From positions 1-48,106 of the forward strand of contig CAMAQS010000010.1 of assembly GCA_945860565.1 (NCBI GenBank): 48,106 nucleotides of DNA, read 5' to 3'. Shown piece after piece: positions 8,715 through 17,088 of the stretch (within the stretch, counting starts at the first letter, position 1; every line of letters begins with the position of its first letter). Under the pieces are notes generated by a model, which had not been told where the DNA came from, made no database searches, and was given only the letters and a program-made list of their open reading frames with translations. The DNA comes from Chitinophaga pinensis. GTDB lineage: Bacteria > Bacteroidota > Bacteroidia > NS11-12g > UBA955. The position numbers and the translations under genes are program-made.

Positions 8715-9062
8715 GTGTATCTTGAATTAATTCGTACATATTGTTTGTCAAAACCGTTCACCGAGGAAACATTTCCGTTCGATGAAAAGACGGTTGTCTA
8801 TAAAGTAGCGGGGAAAATGTTCTGTTTGGGGGATATTTTAGACTTTCACTCTATAAATTTAAAGTGCGATCCTGAATATGCAATAGAGTTACGTGAACAG
8901 TACGATCAAATAACGCCAGGTTATCACATGAGTAAAAAACTGTGGAACACCGTGGAATTGGATCAGTTGAACATAGAATTTGTGTTTGGTTTAATAGACC
9001 ACAGTTACGCTGAGGTGGTAAAGAAGTTGCCGTTGAAGGTTCGTAAGGAGATATTAGGGTAA
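8715..9062 (+). CDS. MmcQ/YjbR family protein
   Basis: This 115-residue protein belongs to the MmcQ/YjbR (CyaY-like fold) family. The N-terminus LELIRTYCLSKPFTEETFPF matches the usual family opening, and the C-terminal half contains the typical DHSYAEVVKKLPLKVRKE element. Family members are small, single-domain proteins often called DNA-binding on structural grounds; their biological role is not established. The start codon is GTG, since no ATG is available before the conserved N-terminus. It ends one base before the REP-like palindrome at 9063-9131 and converges on the TonB-dependent receptor gene. Confidence 0.85.
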   Translation: MYLELIRTYCLSKPFTEETFPFDEKTVVYKVAGKMFCLGDILDFHSINLKCDPEYAIELREQYDQITPGYHMSKKLWNTVELDQLNIEFVFGLIDHSYAEVVKKLPLKVRKEILG

Positions 9063-9131
9063 AATAAATAGCCACGGGTAAATAGCCTCGGGTTTAAACC
9101 CGAGGCTATTATTTACCCGAGGCTATTTATT
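9063..9131. repeat. REPIN-like long palindrome with the REP core of this genome
   Basis: The gap between two convergent genes is filled by a nested inverted repeat. The inner part (9081-9110) is a perfect 30-bp palindrome centred on CCTCGGGTTTAAACCCGAGG. The outer arms 9063-9083 and 9111-9131 are complementary with one mismatch (A instead of T at 9074). The arms carry GCCACGGGTA and TACCCGAGGC, which are half copies of the same core. The core is shared with the repeats at 36796 and 37421-37606 next to a tyrosine transposase. Two inverted REP units forming one hairpin is the arrangement called REPIN. It could also act as a bidirectional terminator. Confidence 0.8.
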
Positions 9132-9133
9132 AA

Positions 9134-11707
9134 TTAAAATTTCGTTAATAAACTAATTGAAACTACAGCAGGATCTCTGCGCTGAGAGAAGATATTGTCG
9201 CCATTGATATCCGTGATATATCCTTTGTAATAATCCAATTTATTGTTTCTATTAAAATCATTGTATAATAAGTCAGAAACATTCAGAATATTGTCCACTT
9301 TGAATCTCAAACTTGTAGATTCTGACAATTCATAACTGCTCGTGAATGACAATTGAACACCAGTTCTTTGAATAAGTGAATAAAAGAAGACTTCATCACC
9401 TGCAAACAGAACCCTATTTCCTTGATAAAAACCATTCAATGTAACGTGTCCTTTTTTCTTTCTAAAGTAAGCAGACAATTGAATGTTTGCAATATATGGA
9501 GACTGACCTACCATAGATTTTGTCAATTTACGAATAGAATCGGCGCCATCAGTTCCTTTCACTTTTTCAAACAAAGATGAGAAGTTAAAGCTTAAGTTAC
9601 CAATTAGTTGTATGTTATCAATAAAGTGTCCTTTTCTAAATTTAAACGTTTGATTAAACTCAAATTCAGATCCATAAACCAAGGCTCTTTCCATGTTCAC
9701 AAAGGTGTATGAATTGGAACCATTTGATTTAGCCACTACTGGATTGTTGATTTGTTTGTAGAAAACACCTAAGTGATAGTTGCTATTCTTAAGGTAATGC
9801 TCGTATCTAATTTCACCGTTGTAAATCATAGATACGGGTTTTAATCCACCATTACCATAAGCCGTTAACCAATTTCTAACATCCAAGTATTCCAAAGGAG
9901 AATATTCTCTTAATTCTGGACGATTAGATGAAGCACCCAAAGCAAATCTTAGCAGATTCACTTTTGAAATGTTGTACGTAATGTTGGAACTTGGGAATAG
10001 ATTTAATGATTCTCTCACTAAACTTTCGGTATTGAATGCTTCTTTAAATCCTTCAGAGAATAAATCAAACTTAGTTTTTTCAACTCTTAGACCCACATTG
10101 AAAAACCACTTTTTTAGCTTATAATTGGCCATCAAATATCCAGCAAGTGTAGAGTATTCCGCTTCATAAGAGTTATATGGCCAAGAGTATTCGTCCAATA
10201 ACTGACCAGCAAATTGATTACTCGTGGTATCTTTCCAAACCTTATTAACCATACCCATAGATCTTAGGTCAAATTTCCGTTTGGTTATATCGTAACGTAT
10301 TCCACCAACTACACTTAATTCCTTGTTTACTTGATATTTCAAATCTGTTTTAAACTGATATAAATTCTCAGGAAGATCATAGAACCATCTACCGAAACGC
10401 AATTGGTCCATTGTAGAAACATAGTCTGCATTGAAAGCAGAAGTTGTTGTTGCTCCTGTTGGATTGTCGTCACGGATTAACAATGCTGACTTTCTATCTT
10501 GATCCACAAAACGGGAAATACTCATGCTACCGCCTATTGTCCACTCAAAATTTTCATTAATTACTGGAATCTTCGAATTCAAACTGGCAATAAAGAAACG
10601 TCTAAATGTATTGTTTGTAGTGTATTGTTGGAAGGCAATGTGTTCATAGATACCATTTTCTCCGTAAGCACCTGGAAGACCTTTACCTTGACGATATAAT
10701 ACGCCATATTCGGCATTGTTTACGAACATGGTCTTTAAGTCAACTCTGAAACCGGCTTTGGTTCCATACGTAAAGTTATTTAACATTGAAGACCTCAAAT
10801 TCTGTATATAGGTTTGATCAGAAAAATTGAGAACTCTTTGAACTACAGGATTGGTTCCAACAGATGAACGTCTTAATGTCCTGGTCTCGTAGGTATTCTC
10901 AACGGCAACCAAATGGCTTGACCCAAAAAATGCCTTGTATTTTTTAATTTCAATGCGGTTAGAGCGTTGCAATTGCAATTTCCAGTTTGGTTGAACATGG
11001 TTTTTAACTTCGGGATAAAAATTGTTTGCCAATTGGTTGGAAACGGCAATTCTTTCGTCTACCATTAAGTTAATTCTATCCAAATGATCTGTTACAATTC
11101 TATCAGGAAGTGCATTTGCATTGGTATTAAAACCTAAATATTTTGATTGGGATTGTTTTTGGGATAAAAAATCATTTCCCAGTGTTTGAAAATCCCCTCC
11201 AATTGTAAATTGAGCACGCCATTCATTCTTATCTGGCAGAGACAACGTTTCAATATTTACAATCCCCCCAGAAAAATCGGACGGATATTCAGCCGAAGGC
11301 GATTTAACCACTTTAATATTGTCTAAAACGTTAGCTGGGAGAATATCCAACGAAAACAAACGAACGTCAGGATCAAAACTTGGAGCTTTAAAACCATCGA
11401 GCAATACCACGTTATAACGGGGAGAAACACCACGAATGACCAGTTTTCCGTCATCCATAACAGACACACCTGTAATTTTACGAACCACATCGTTAGCGGA
11501 ACTCACTTGCAACGATCCTATTCTTTCTGAACTGATACCGCTTAAAACCAATCCGGCGCCTTTTATGTCATTGGTTAACGCATTCTCACTTCTAGAATTG
11601 CGATAAACCTTGATATTTACTTCCTCTGATCGAGTGGTATCCGATTGGGCAAAGAGTGCACTTTGCAATCCAAAAATAAAAATGGATTGAATTAATATTT
11701 TTTTCAT
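9134..11707 (-). CDS. TonB-dependent outer-membrane receptor
   Basis: This 857-residue protein has a signal peptide ending in ALFAQS, a plug domain at about residues 55-165 (DVVRKITGVSVMDDGKLVIRG, then VVLLDGF and SGGIVNIET), and a long beta-barrel ending in a C-terminal phenylalanine. It lacks the N-terminal carboxypeptidase-like domain of SusC-type receptors, and no SusD gene is adjacent, so it is not a SusCD glycan pair. The substrate is unknown; siderophores, metals or peptides are possible. It follows a lipoprotein gene by 19 bp and is the last gene of the module that starts with T9SS cargo genes. Its 3' end abuts the REPIN-like palindrome. Confidence 0.92.
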   Translation of the reverse strand: MKKILIQSIFIFGLQSALFAQSDTTRSEEVNIKVYRNSRSENALTNDIKGAGLVLSGISSERIGSLQVSSANDVVRKITGVSVMDDGKLVIRGVSPRYNVVLLDGFKAPSFDPDVRLFSLDILPANVLDNIKVVKSPSAEYPSDFSGGIVNIETLSLPDKNEWRAQFTIGGDFQTLGNDFLSQKQSQSKYLGFNTNANALPDRIVTDHLDRINLMVDERIAVSNQLANNFYPEVKNHVQPNWKLQLQRSNRIEIKKYKAFFGSSHLVAVENTYETRTLRRSSVGTNPVVQRVLNFSDQTYIQNLRSSMLNNFTYGTKAGFRVDLKTMFVNNAEYGVLYRQGKGLPGAYGENGIYEHIAFQQYTTNNTFRRFFIASLNSKIPVINENFEWTIGGSMSISRFVDQDRKSALLIRDDNPTGATTTSAFNADYVSTMDQLRFGRWFYDLPENLYQFKTDLKYQVNKELSVVGGIRYDITKRKFDLRSMGMVNKVWKDTTSNQFAGQLLDEYSWPYNSYEAEYSTLAGYLMANYKLKKWFFNVGLRVEKTKFDLFSEGFKEAFNTESLVRESLNLFPSSNITYNISKVNLLRFALGASSNRPELREYSPLEYLDVRNWLTAYGNGGLKPVSMIYNGEIRYEHYLKNSNYHLGVFYKQINNPVVAKSNGSNSYTFVNMERALVYGSEFEFNQTFKFRKGHFIDNIQLIGNLSFNFSSLFEKVKGTDGADSIRKLTKSMVGQSPYIANIQLSAYFRKKKGHVTLNGFYQGNRVLFAGDEVFFYSLIQRTGVQLSFTSSYELSESTSLRFKVDNILNVSDLLYNDFNRNNKLDYYKGYITDINGDNIFSQRRDPAVVSISLLTKF

Positions 11708-11726
11708 CTTAATTTACAATTCTGAT

Positions 11727-12641
11727 TTAAAAGGGCATGTAATATGAGCGAATGCGCAGACTGTCAATTTTATGCACAGATTGATTTGTCAAAGTATCGG
11801 TGAAGTTCCAGTTTTTGGCATTTAATTCTAGAGAACCTTTGTAATAAAATGATTCTACTTGAAAATCTCCCGAACTTGATTTGTAGAATATACCCTTTTT
11901 CTTAAGTAGTAAATTCTTATCCGCAGCAAACCAAGCGTTGTTTCTTAAGGCATCGGTTTTAACCCTGAAGATAATCAAATCATTCGGGCTTTTCCAATCA
12001 TACTTAAAATCTATTGTTGGTGAAGGAGAATATTCACTGCCCCCTTTCAAGTCCACACTCCAAAAATCCTTTTCAATGGCAATGGATTTACCCGCATTAA
12101 ACATTTCAAAAAACGATTGAGAAACGATCAATTGCTGATTTGAAGAACCGAGTTCAAAACTAAAATTAGGATAGACAATAGAATTGGTGGTTAGTTTTAA
12201 CAAGCAACTGGACAATTCGAAATTCTTAAAAGAATTACCCGGGATATATCTAAAATTAAGTGTATCAATTTTTAGATCATTTGCCGAAAAAATTGCATTT
12301 TTCGTTTCTAAATATACATTGGCTAAGGACCCTTTTGAATAGGTATTATTTGTACCGCGCGCATTGTTTCTAAAAGCAAATGCGATTTGTTCAATGTTTA
12401 AATCATTCTTACCTAGACTAAGTTTAACAGAGGTTTGTGTATCCATGCCAAACACTTGGTAATTGGCAACGGCTAGCACCTTCACTGACTTGTTGTTAAC
12501 CATAATGGTTGAGGTCCAGTTTGTATCTTTAATGTCCGCCCAGGAAGTTAAATTTAATGGAGGTCCGACATCGTAAATGGGTTCTTTGGCACAGCCAAAC
12601 AATAGCAATGAAGCTGTTGCGGCGAATATCATTAATCTCAT
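11727..12641 (-). CDS. Putative lipoprotein upstream of TonB receptor
   Basis: This 304-residue protein begins with a lipoprotein signal (ASLLLFGCAKEP; Cys at residue 17), so it is probably anchored in the outer membrane. The remainder is beta-rich with many Asn and Lys residues and contains no domain I recognise. It lies between a T9SS cargo gene (7 bp upstream) and the TonB-dependent receptor (19 bp downstream), so it may act as a surface ligand-binding partner of the receptor, like HmuY- or SusD-type lipoproteins, although it resembles neither in sequence. That role is inferred from position alone. Confidence 0.75.
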   Translation of the reverse strand: MRLMIFAATASLLLFGCAKEPIYDVGPPLNLTSWADIKDTNWTSTIMVNNKSVKVLAVANYQVFGMDTQTSVKLSLGKNDLNIEQIAFAFRNNARGTNNTYSKGSLANVYLETKNAIFSANDLKIDTLNFRYIPGNSFKNFELSSCLLKLTTNSIVYPNFSFELGSSNQQLIVSQSFFEMFNAGKSIAIEKDFWSVDLKGGSEYSPSPTIDFKYDWKSPNDLIIFRVKTDALRNNAWFAADKNLLLKKKGIFYKSSSGDFQVESFYYKGSLELNAKNWNFTDTLTNQSVHKIDSLRIRSYYMPF

Positions 12642-12648
12642 GATTGTA

Positions 12649-14586
12649 TTAATTTTTTATAAGAATTTTCGACCAACCTTTGTCACCTTTTACAATGAAT
12701 ATACCGTTATTCAAGTTAGAAAGGTTCAATTTATCAGTATTGTTGAATGTAGCAACTTTTTGACCGTGAACGTTAAAAACATTAACATCATCTGTTATAT
12801 TGATTGATAAATCACAATTACCCGAAGCACAATCCAATGGATTTGGATAAATAATAACTTCTTTAGATGCGATAGTTTCAATTTCATCTATCGAAATACC
12901 AGCTTTACAATCAACAGGATTGATATAAAAATCTGCAAATCCTCTCAATAAATTTAAGGAATCAACAGAAGTATTCAAATTTTTAGTTACAGAAATAAAC
13001 GGTAAATAAGATTCTGTATAATTTGACTGTAATAAGTAGCTATTATTTTCAAGTACCTGGAATAGTTCAAAAGATTTTGTTGAAAAATCAATGGTATTGT
13101 TGCTTGACAAAACTTCGTCTAGGTTAACTAAATAAACTTCATTTTGAAAGTCAACTTGATTTTTCTTATGAGATGGATTTTGATTTAATGAATTATCCAA
13201 TACACGTTCACTAACTATTGCATAACTGGTATTTATTGGGTCTGAATTAGAATTAAAATAACCTACGTTATAAAATGAAATGGCATAAGGATTAGAAAAA
13301 AAGCGGCCATTTCCACCTTTAGAAGCAACACCACATTTAAAATCAGTAACTACAAAATTTGAAGCATTAATTTCAAAGATATGTCCTATTTTATCGTTGT
13401 AATTGCTGCCAGATTGACTAGAAGCTAAAAACGTTAGTATTACTGGAGTTGTTTGAATTCCAAAATTGGCTTTAAAATCATCAATGTTTTCGATTCCTCC
13501 AGGTGTAACCAACACGATACTACCTGTAACATCATTCACTTTAATGTCTGTTACATTTAAGAAATAGGTAAATTGTAGGGTTGGGTGGGTAACAACGGCT
13601 TTGAATAAGTCTAATAACATGTCTTTGGTAAGTGGTTGAATTTTACCACTGTTAATGGAATTAAGTAGTGACCAGTGTTCTCCTAATGTGTTTTCTTCTT
13701 CTGAATAAACTGAGAACTCTTGAACATTGTTATTCAATTGTGTTCTAACCAATACGTTAAAACCATTGCCTCCTAATACTTGGTAAGATTGGTTAACTCT
13801 GGTCAAGGAAGCCGGAGTTTGTGTACGCTCTGATTGAACGATTGCGCATTTACGCGGAGCTCTACCTAAATCAAATCTTCTGTATTGGAAACCATTATTG
13901 GTACGATCTAATTCAAGGAACCAACCGGTGTATTCTGCTGAATTCAAACTATTTAAAATCAATGAATAGTCCGTATTGTCGTCCGGATAAGCAGTATATC
14001 CACCAAAATTATTATTTGAATCGAAAGTATCTCTATTTAGTTTTTTAATTTCTTTATTGTTCACATAAAAATCTTCTACTACAAAAATATTACCTCTATT
14101 ATTGGTAGTTTGATAATTTGTTGTTCCTAAGTATATGGAAGACAAAGTTGTAGGTTGTGGATTAATATTTGCGGCAAAAGGCACGTAACTAAATGTAGAA
14201 GAGGATTTAGTACCAATATCAAATTTAGCAATGCTTTTTCCGATTTTAGAAATGATAACACCAGAGCTATCTATTTTGTGGGTTGTAAAAAGCTGCCCAT
14301 CTTTGAAAGATTTCAATTCAGAACCGCCGGTGAAATAATTAAAATTACCACTTCTATTAATGGCAAAACCTTTTATTTCGCCTGATGGCAAATTGGTCGT
14401 GTTTTTTGAGAAGGAAGATCCGAAGAAATTATCTTTGGTTAATTTTTGTTTAGCAATGGCATTTTTTCCATTGAAAATAGTATCCATTTCGCACAAATAA
14501 GAGGTAAAAGGAACTTGTGCAAACAAGTTAGTGCTTGCTAACAGTAAAAATAAAGAAATTGAATATTTCAGTATTGCTTTTTTCAT
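12649..14586 (-). CDS. T9SS type A sorting-domain protein, large extracellular beta-rich protein
   Basis: This 645-residue protein has a signal peptide (LFLLLASTNLFAQ) and a C-terminal type A sorting domain beginning at about residue 570: VIIYPNPLDC, then VFNVHGQKVATF and NLNNGIFIVK, ending in KILIKN. It is therefore exported by the Sec system and the type IX secretion system and attached to, or released from, the cell surface. The central region is beta-rich without a recognisable enzyme motif. It heads a close run with the lipoprotein (7-bp gap) and the TonB receptor. A minus-strand terminator and a promoter-like box lie immediately upstream, suggesting its own start of transcription with some read-through from the 16609 gene. 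Confidence 0.85.
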   Translation of the reverse strand: MKKAILKYSISLFLLLASTNLFAQVPFTSYLCEMDTIFNGKNAIAKQKLTKDNFFGSSFSKNTTNLPSGEIKGFAINRSGNFNYFTGGSELKSFKDGQLFTTHKIDSSGVIISKIGKSIAKFDIGTKSSSTFSYVPFAANINPQPTTLSSIYLGTTNYQTTNNRGNIFVVEDFYVNNKEIKKLNRDTFDSNNNFGGYTAYPDDNTDYSLILNSLNSAEYTGWFLELDRTNNGFQYRRFDLGRAPRKCAIVQSERTQTPASLTRVNQSYQVLGGNGFNVLVRTQLNNNVQEFSVYSEEENTLGEHWSLLNSINSGKIQPLTKDMLLDLFKAVVTHPTLQFTYFLNVTDIKVNDVTGSIVLVTPGGIENIDDFKANFGIQTTPVILTFLASSQSGSNYNDKIGHIFEINASNFVVTDFKCGVASKGGNGRFFSNPYAISFYNVGYFNSNSDPINTSYAIVSERVLDNSLNQNPSHKKNQVDFQNEVYLVNLDEVLSSNNTIDFSTKSFELFQVLENNSYLLQSNYTESYLPFISVTKNLNTSVDSLNLLRGFADFYINPVDCKAGISIDEIETIASKEVIIYPNPLDCASGNCDLSINITDDVNVFNVHGQKVATFNNTDKLNLSNLNNGIFIVKGDKGWSKILIKN

Positions 14587-14590
14587 GTAG

Positions 14591-14598
14591 CAAAATTA
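14591..14598 (-). promoter_or_regulatory. Candidate -7 box upstream of the T9SS gene at 14586
   Basis: TAATTTTG on the minus strand matches TAnnTTTG and ends four bases before the ATG. A TTTG is found 15 bp upstream, inside the terminator hairpin. The box directly follows the terminator T-run, so termination and re-initiation may be packed into 36 bp. Confidence 0.3.
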
Positions 14599-14599
14599 T

Positions 14600-14626
14600 A
14601 AAAAAAACCGCCCCAAATGGGGCGGT
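14600..14626 (-). terminator. Rho-independent terminator
   Basis: ACCGCCCC-AAAT-GGGGCGGT (14607-14626) is a perfect 8-bp GC-rich stem with a four-base loop, followed on the minus strand by a run of eight T. It lies 33 bp after the stop of the 14660-16609 gene, which it should terminate. Confidence 0.9.
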
Positions 14627-14659
14627 CTATGTTAAGTTTAGGTTATTTAAGAAGGAAAA

Positions 14660-16609
14660 TTACTTTACAAAAACCTTGATTGATTCTTGAGAATTGTTGC
14701 TAGATACAACAACTGTGTAAAGACCAACGTTCATACCTTCAATTTTGATAGAAGAACCTGATACTGAGGTGGTTTTAACCAATTTACCAGACATGTCAAA
14801 TACTTGAACATTAGATAATTCGTTTTTAGCAACACCATCAATTTCAACATTGATTGCACCTTCAGATGGGTTGATAGCAAACAATTGAACATTAGAATTA
14901 TTTAACACTGTGTTAACATTGTCGTTAGTTGTACTTCCACCGAATGGAGTAGAAGAACCACAATAGTTTTCAGTTGGGTTAGTGCTAGTCCAACCAGTTA
15001 ATTTAGAAACTTGAATACCTCTGTTAGCCAATTCTTTTACTACTGCATTCTTTCTAGAATCTAAAGTATCATTAGAACCGAATCCGCTACCAAATTTTTG
15101 AAGAGCGCTAGCCAAGTTACCATAATCTGCTTTGTGAGTAGCATAAAAGTTTAAGTTAGCGATTGCAGGGTAAGTTGCTTGAGCTAAAGTTACGTTGTAA
15201 CCTAAATTTTTGATGTTGTCAGTAGCTCCTTTAAAGTTAGAAGCTTGGAAATAACGTACCCAGTTGTCTTTATTGTCATAAGGGAAATCGTTTGCAACAT
15301 TGAATGTTTTAACTGTAGAACCCACAGTGATATCGTTTGTACACTGGTTCCAAGAGTTATAAGCAAATTGAGGACCCCATCCTAAAGATAAATTCTTAGC
15401 AGAGAAAGAATCATCTACGTGGAAAGCTTGGTCATATCCATGAATAACTGAGTTATAAATTCTAGCAGAAGCTTGTTGGTTTATAGAGAAACCAGTCATG
15501 TTTCTAGAGTTAGCAGCACCACCTAAAGTACCGAATGTGTAAGTTTTACCTACGAAAGCACGTGAACCAAATGCAGTTACGTTAGTGATAACTGGCATAG
15601 TTTTTCTGCTGTGGGAAGCATAGTTTTTGTTAGAAATTTCACCCAATCTAGAGCGAGAAATGTCACGAGATAAAGTATCTAATCTGTAAACCAATACGTT
15701 TTGGATTGTACCTTGGTAACCACCGTCTAAATCTAAATCGTCATCTAAAGTGTTTAAAATGAACATGTGAGTTACGTTAACTGCACCACCGAAAATTTCG
15801 ATAGCATCATCGTTAGCATAAGCCACTTGTAAGTTATACATTTTAGTAGCAGAACCAACACCATATAAAGAGAAAGAGTTCAATTCGTTACCTGATCCAG
15901 ATGCACCTACGTTCAAACCAGCATAGTTTACTTGAACATAAGCGTATGTTCCAGAATAATCCGCTGCAGTGTTTCCACCACAAAAATAAGGAGCTCTTTG
16001 TGGAAGACCTTCGATGTAAGACATATTACCAGTTTTAGAAGTACCAGTTGTGAATGAAGTCATTTCACCAGCAATAGGAGCTCTACCACCAATAACTACT
16101 CCACCCCAATCTCCTCTTTCACGAGTAGATTTTGCAGAAGTGAAAATAATTGGAGCTGCTAAAGTTCCTTTAGCTTCAACTTTAGCTTTTGGCAAGTGTA
16201 CGAATGCAGAGAAAGTAGTTTTAGAACCGTAAAATACTGTTCCAGCAGGGATGTTCATAGTAACACCAGAATCGATGTGAACTAAACCTGGTAGATAATA
16301 ACAAGGTTTTGTTAAAGAGATTTTAGTTCCAGAAACTGTCCAACCAGTAGATGTTGAAACCTTACCATCATTTCCAGATGCATTGTAAGCTTTCAAAGAA
16401 CCACCGTGTCTAACAGCAGCTTTACCTGAAACTAGACCAATAGTGTAGGTAGTGTCCATTACGTAACAATCACAACCAACATAAGACAAGTTAATGTCAC
16501 TCAAAGTAACTTCCTGACCAATGCGATTTAACGCAAATGTGTCAGCGTTTTGAGCCATTGCAATACCTGCAGTAGCCAAACTTAAAACTGAAAATAATAT
16601 TTTTTTCAT
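14660..16609 (-). CDS. T9SS type A sorting-domain protein with parallel beta-helix-like body
   Basis: This 649-residue surface protein has a signal peptide (LATAGIAMAQ) and a C-terminal T9SS type A domain from about residue 570 (NVQVFDMSGKLVKTT and NVGLYTVVV, ending IKVFVK). The body contains VNIPAGTVFYGS, APIIFTSAK and GDWGGVVIGGRAPI, a motif set that recurs in Bacteroidota secreted proteins with a right-handed beta-helix. A long run of Asn/Asp and Gly supports such a fold. The function is unknown; adhesion or a structural surface layer is a guess. It has a strong terminator 33 bp downstream and lies upstream of the lipoprotein/receptor genes. Confidence 0.85.
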   Translation of the reverse strand: MKKILFSVLSLATAGIAMAQNADTFALNRIGQEVTLSDINLSYVGCDCYVMDTTYTIGLVSGKAAVRHGGSLKAYNASGNDGKVSTSTGWTVSGTKISLTKPCYYLPGLVHIDSGVTMNIPAGTVFYGSKTTFSAFVHLPKAKVEAKGTLAAPIIFTSAKSTRERGDWGGVVIGGRAPIAGEMTSFTTGTSKTGNMSYIEGLPQRAPYFCGGNTAADYSGTYAYVQVNYAGLNVGASGSGNELNSFSLYGVGSATKMYNLQVAYANDDAIEIFGGAVNVTHMFILNTLDDDLDLDGGYQGTIQNVLVYRLDTLSRDISRSRLGEISNKNYASHSRKTMPVITNVTAFGSRAFVGKTYTFGTLGGAANSRNMTGFSINQQASARIYNSVIHGYDQAFHVDDSFSAKNLSLGWGPQFAYNSWNQCTNDITVGSTVKTFNVANDFPYDNKDNWVRYFQASNFKGATDNIKNLGYNVTLAQATYPAIANLNFYATHKADYGNLASALQKFGSGFGSNDTLDSRKNAVVKELANRGIQVSKLTGWTSTNPTENYCGSSTPFGGSTTNDNVNTVLNNSNVQLFAINPSEGAINVEIDGVAKNELSNVQVFDMSGKLVKTTSVSGSSIKIEGMNVGLYTVVVSSNNSQESIKVFVK

Positions 16610-16616
16610 GGTGATA

Positions 16617-16624
16617 CAAAACTA
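16617..16624 (-). promoter_or_regulatory. Candidate -7 box upstream of the 16609 T9SS gene
   Basis: TAGTTTTG on the minus strand matches TAnnTTTG and ends seven bases before the ATG at 16609. No good TTG is seen at the -33 distance. Confidence 0.3.
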
Positions 16625-16705
16625 GTTAGAGAATTGACCATGGATGATTACCGAATTGTGAAAAAACCGTGAAAATTAACCAAAATCCCTAACAAAAATT
16701 TAACA

Positions 16706-17083
16706 TTAGTTTTTAGCTTTATTCAATTTTTTTTCTTTTAAATTGGCTTTTCTAACTTGATTTTTTACTTTTAGTTGCTTTGCTGTGAGCGTTTCGTTGA
16801 TGGAGTTTTTGTACACTGAATCAATGTTTTTTCTTCTGTCTTTAAATTCTGCTTCCAACATGTCTAATGACTGGTACTTTTGAGTAGCCGCTGTTCTTAC
16901 TTTGGCTTCTTGCTCAGGAGTAAGGCTTAAATCATTTTTCATTTTTGAAACTTCTTTGTCCACCTTCTGTTCTATTGTTACTTTAGGTGCTTTTACATTG
17001 TTGGTTTTTACAACAGGTGTGTTCTGTGCTTGAATAGAGTACATTGCTGCGAAAGCGCAAATAAGAATGATTTTGTTTTTCAT
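16706..17083 (-). CDS. Small secreted basic protein with two LTxxQ motifs (Spy/CpxP-like)
   Basis: This 125-residue protein has a signal peptide (IILICAFAAMYSIQAQ) and a mature part that is helical and rich in Lys. Two LTxxQ motifs are visible, LTPEQ near residue 55 and LTAKQ near residue 97, separated by about 40 residues, as in periplasmic Spy/CpxP-type chaperones, and the C-terminus is strongly basic. Similar small LTxxQ proteins are widespread in Bacteroidota with unknown roles. It begins 5 bp after the stop of a glycosyltransferase gene, so it is probably the last gene transcribed with the polysaccharide locus, although a separate promoter cannot be excluded. Confidence 0.7.
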   Translation of the reverse strand: MKNKIILICAFAAMYSIQAQNTPVVKTNNVKAPKVTIEQKVDKEVSKMKNDLSLTPEQEAKVRTAATQKYQSLDMLEAEFKDRRKNIDSVYKNSINETLTAKQLKVKNQVRKANLKEKKLNKAKN

Positions 17084-17088
17084 ATTTT

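Noticed and set aside
9134-16609. Polysaccharide utilisation (SusC/SusD) locus
   Set aside because: There is no SusD, no glycoside hydrolase, and the receptor lacks the SusC N-terminal domain.
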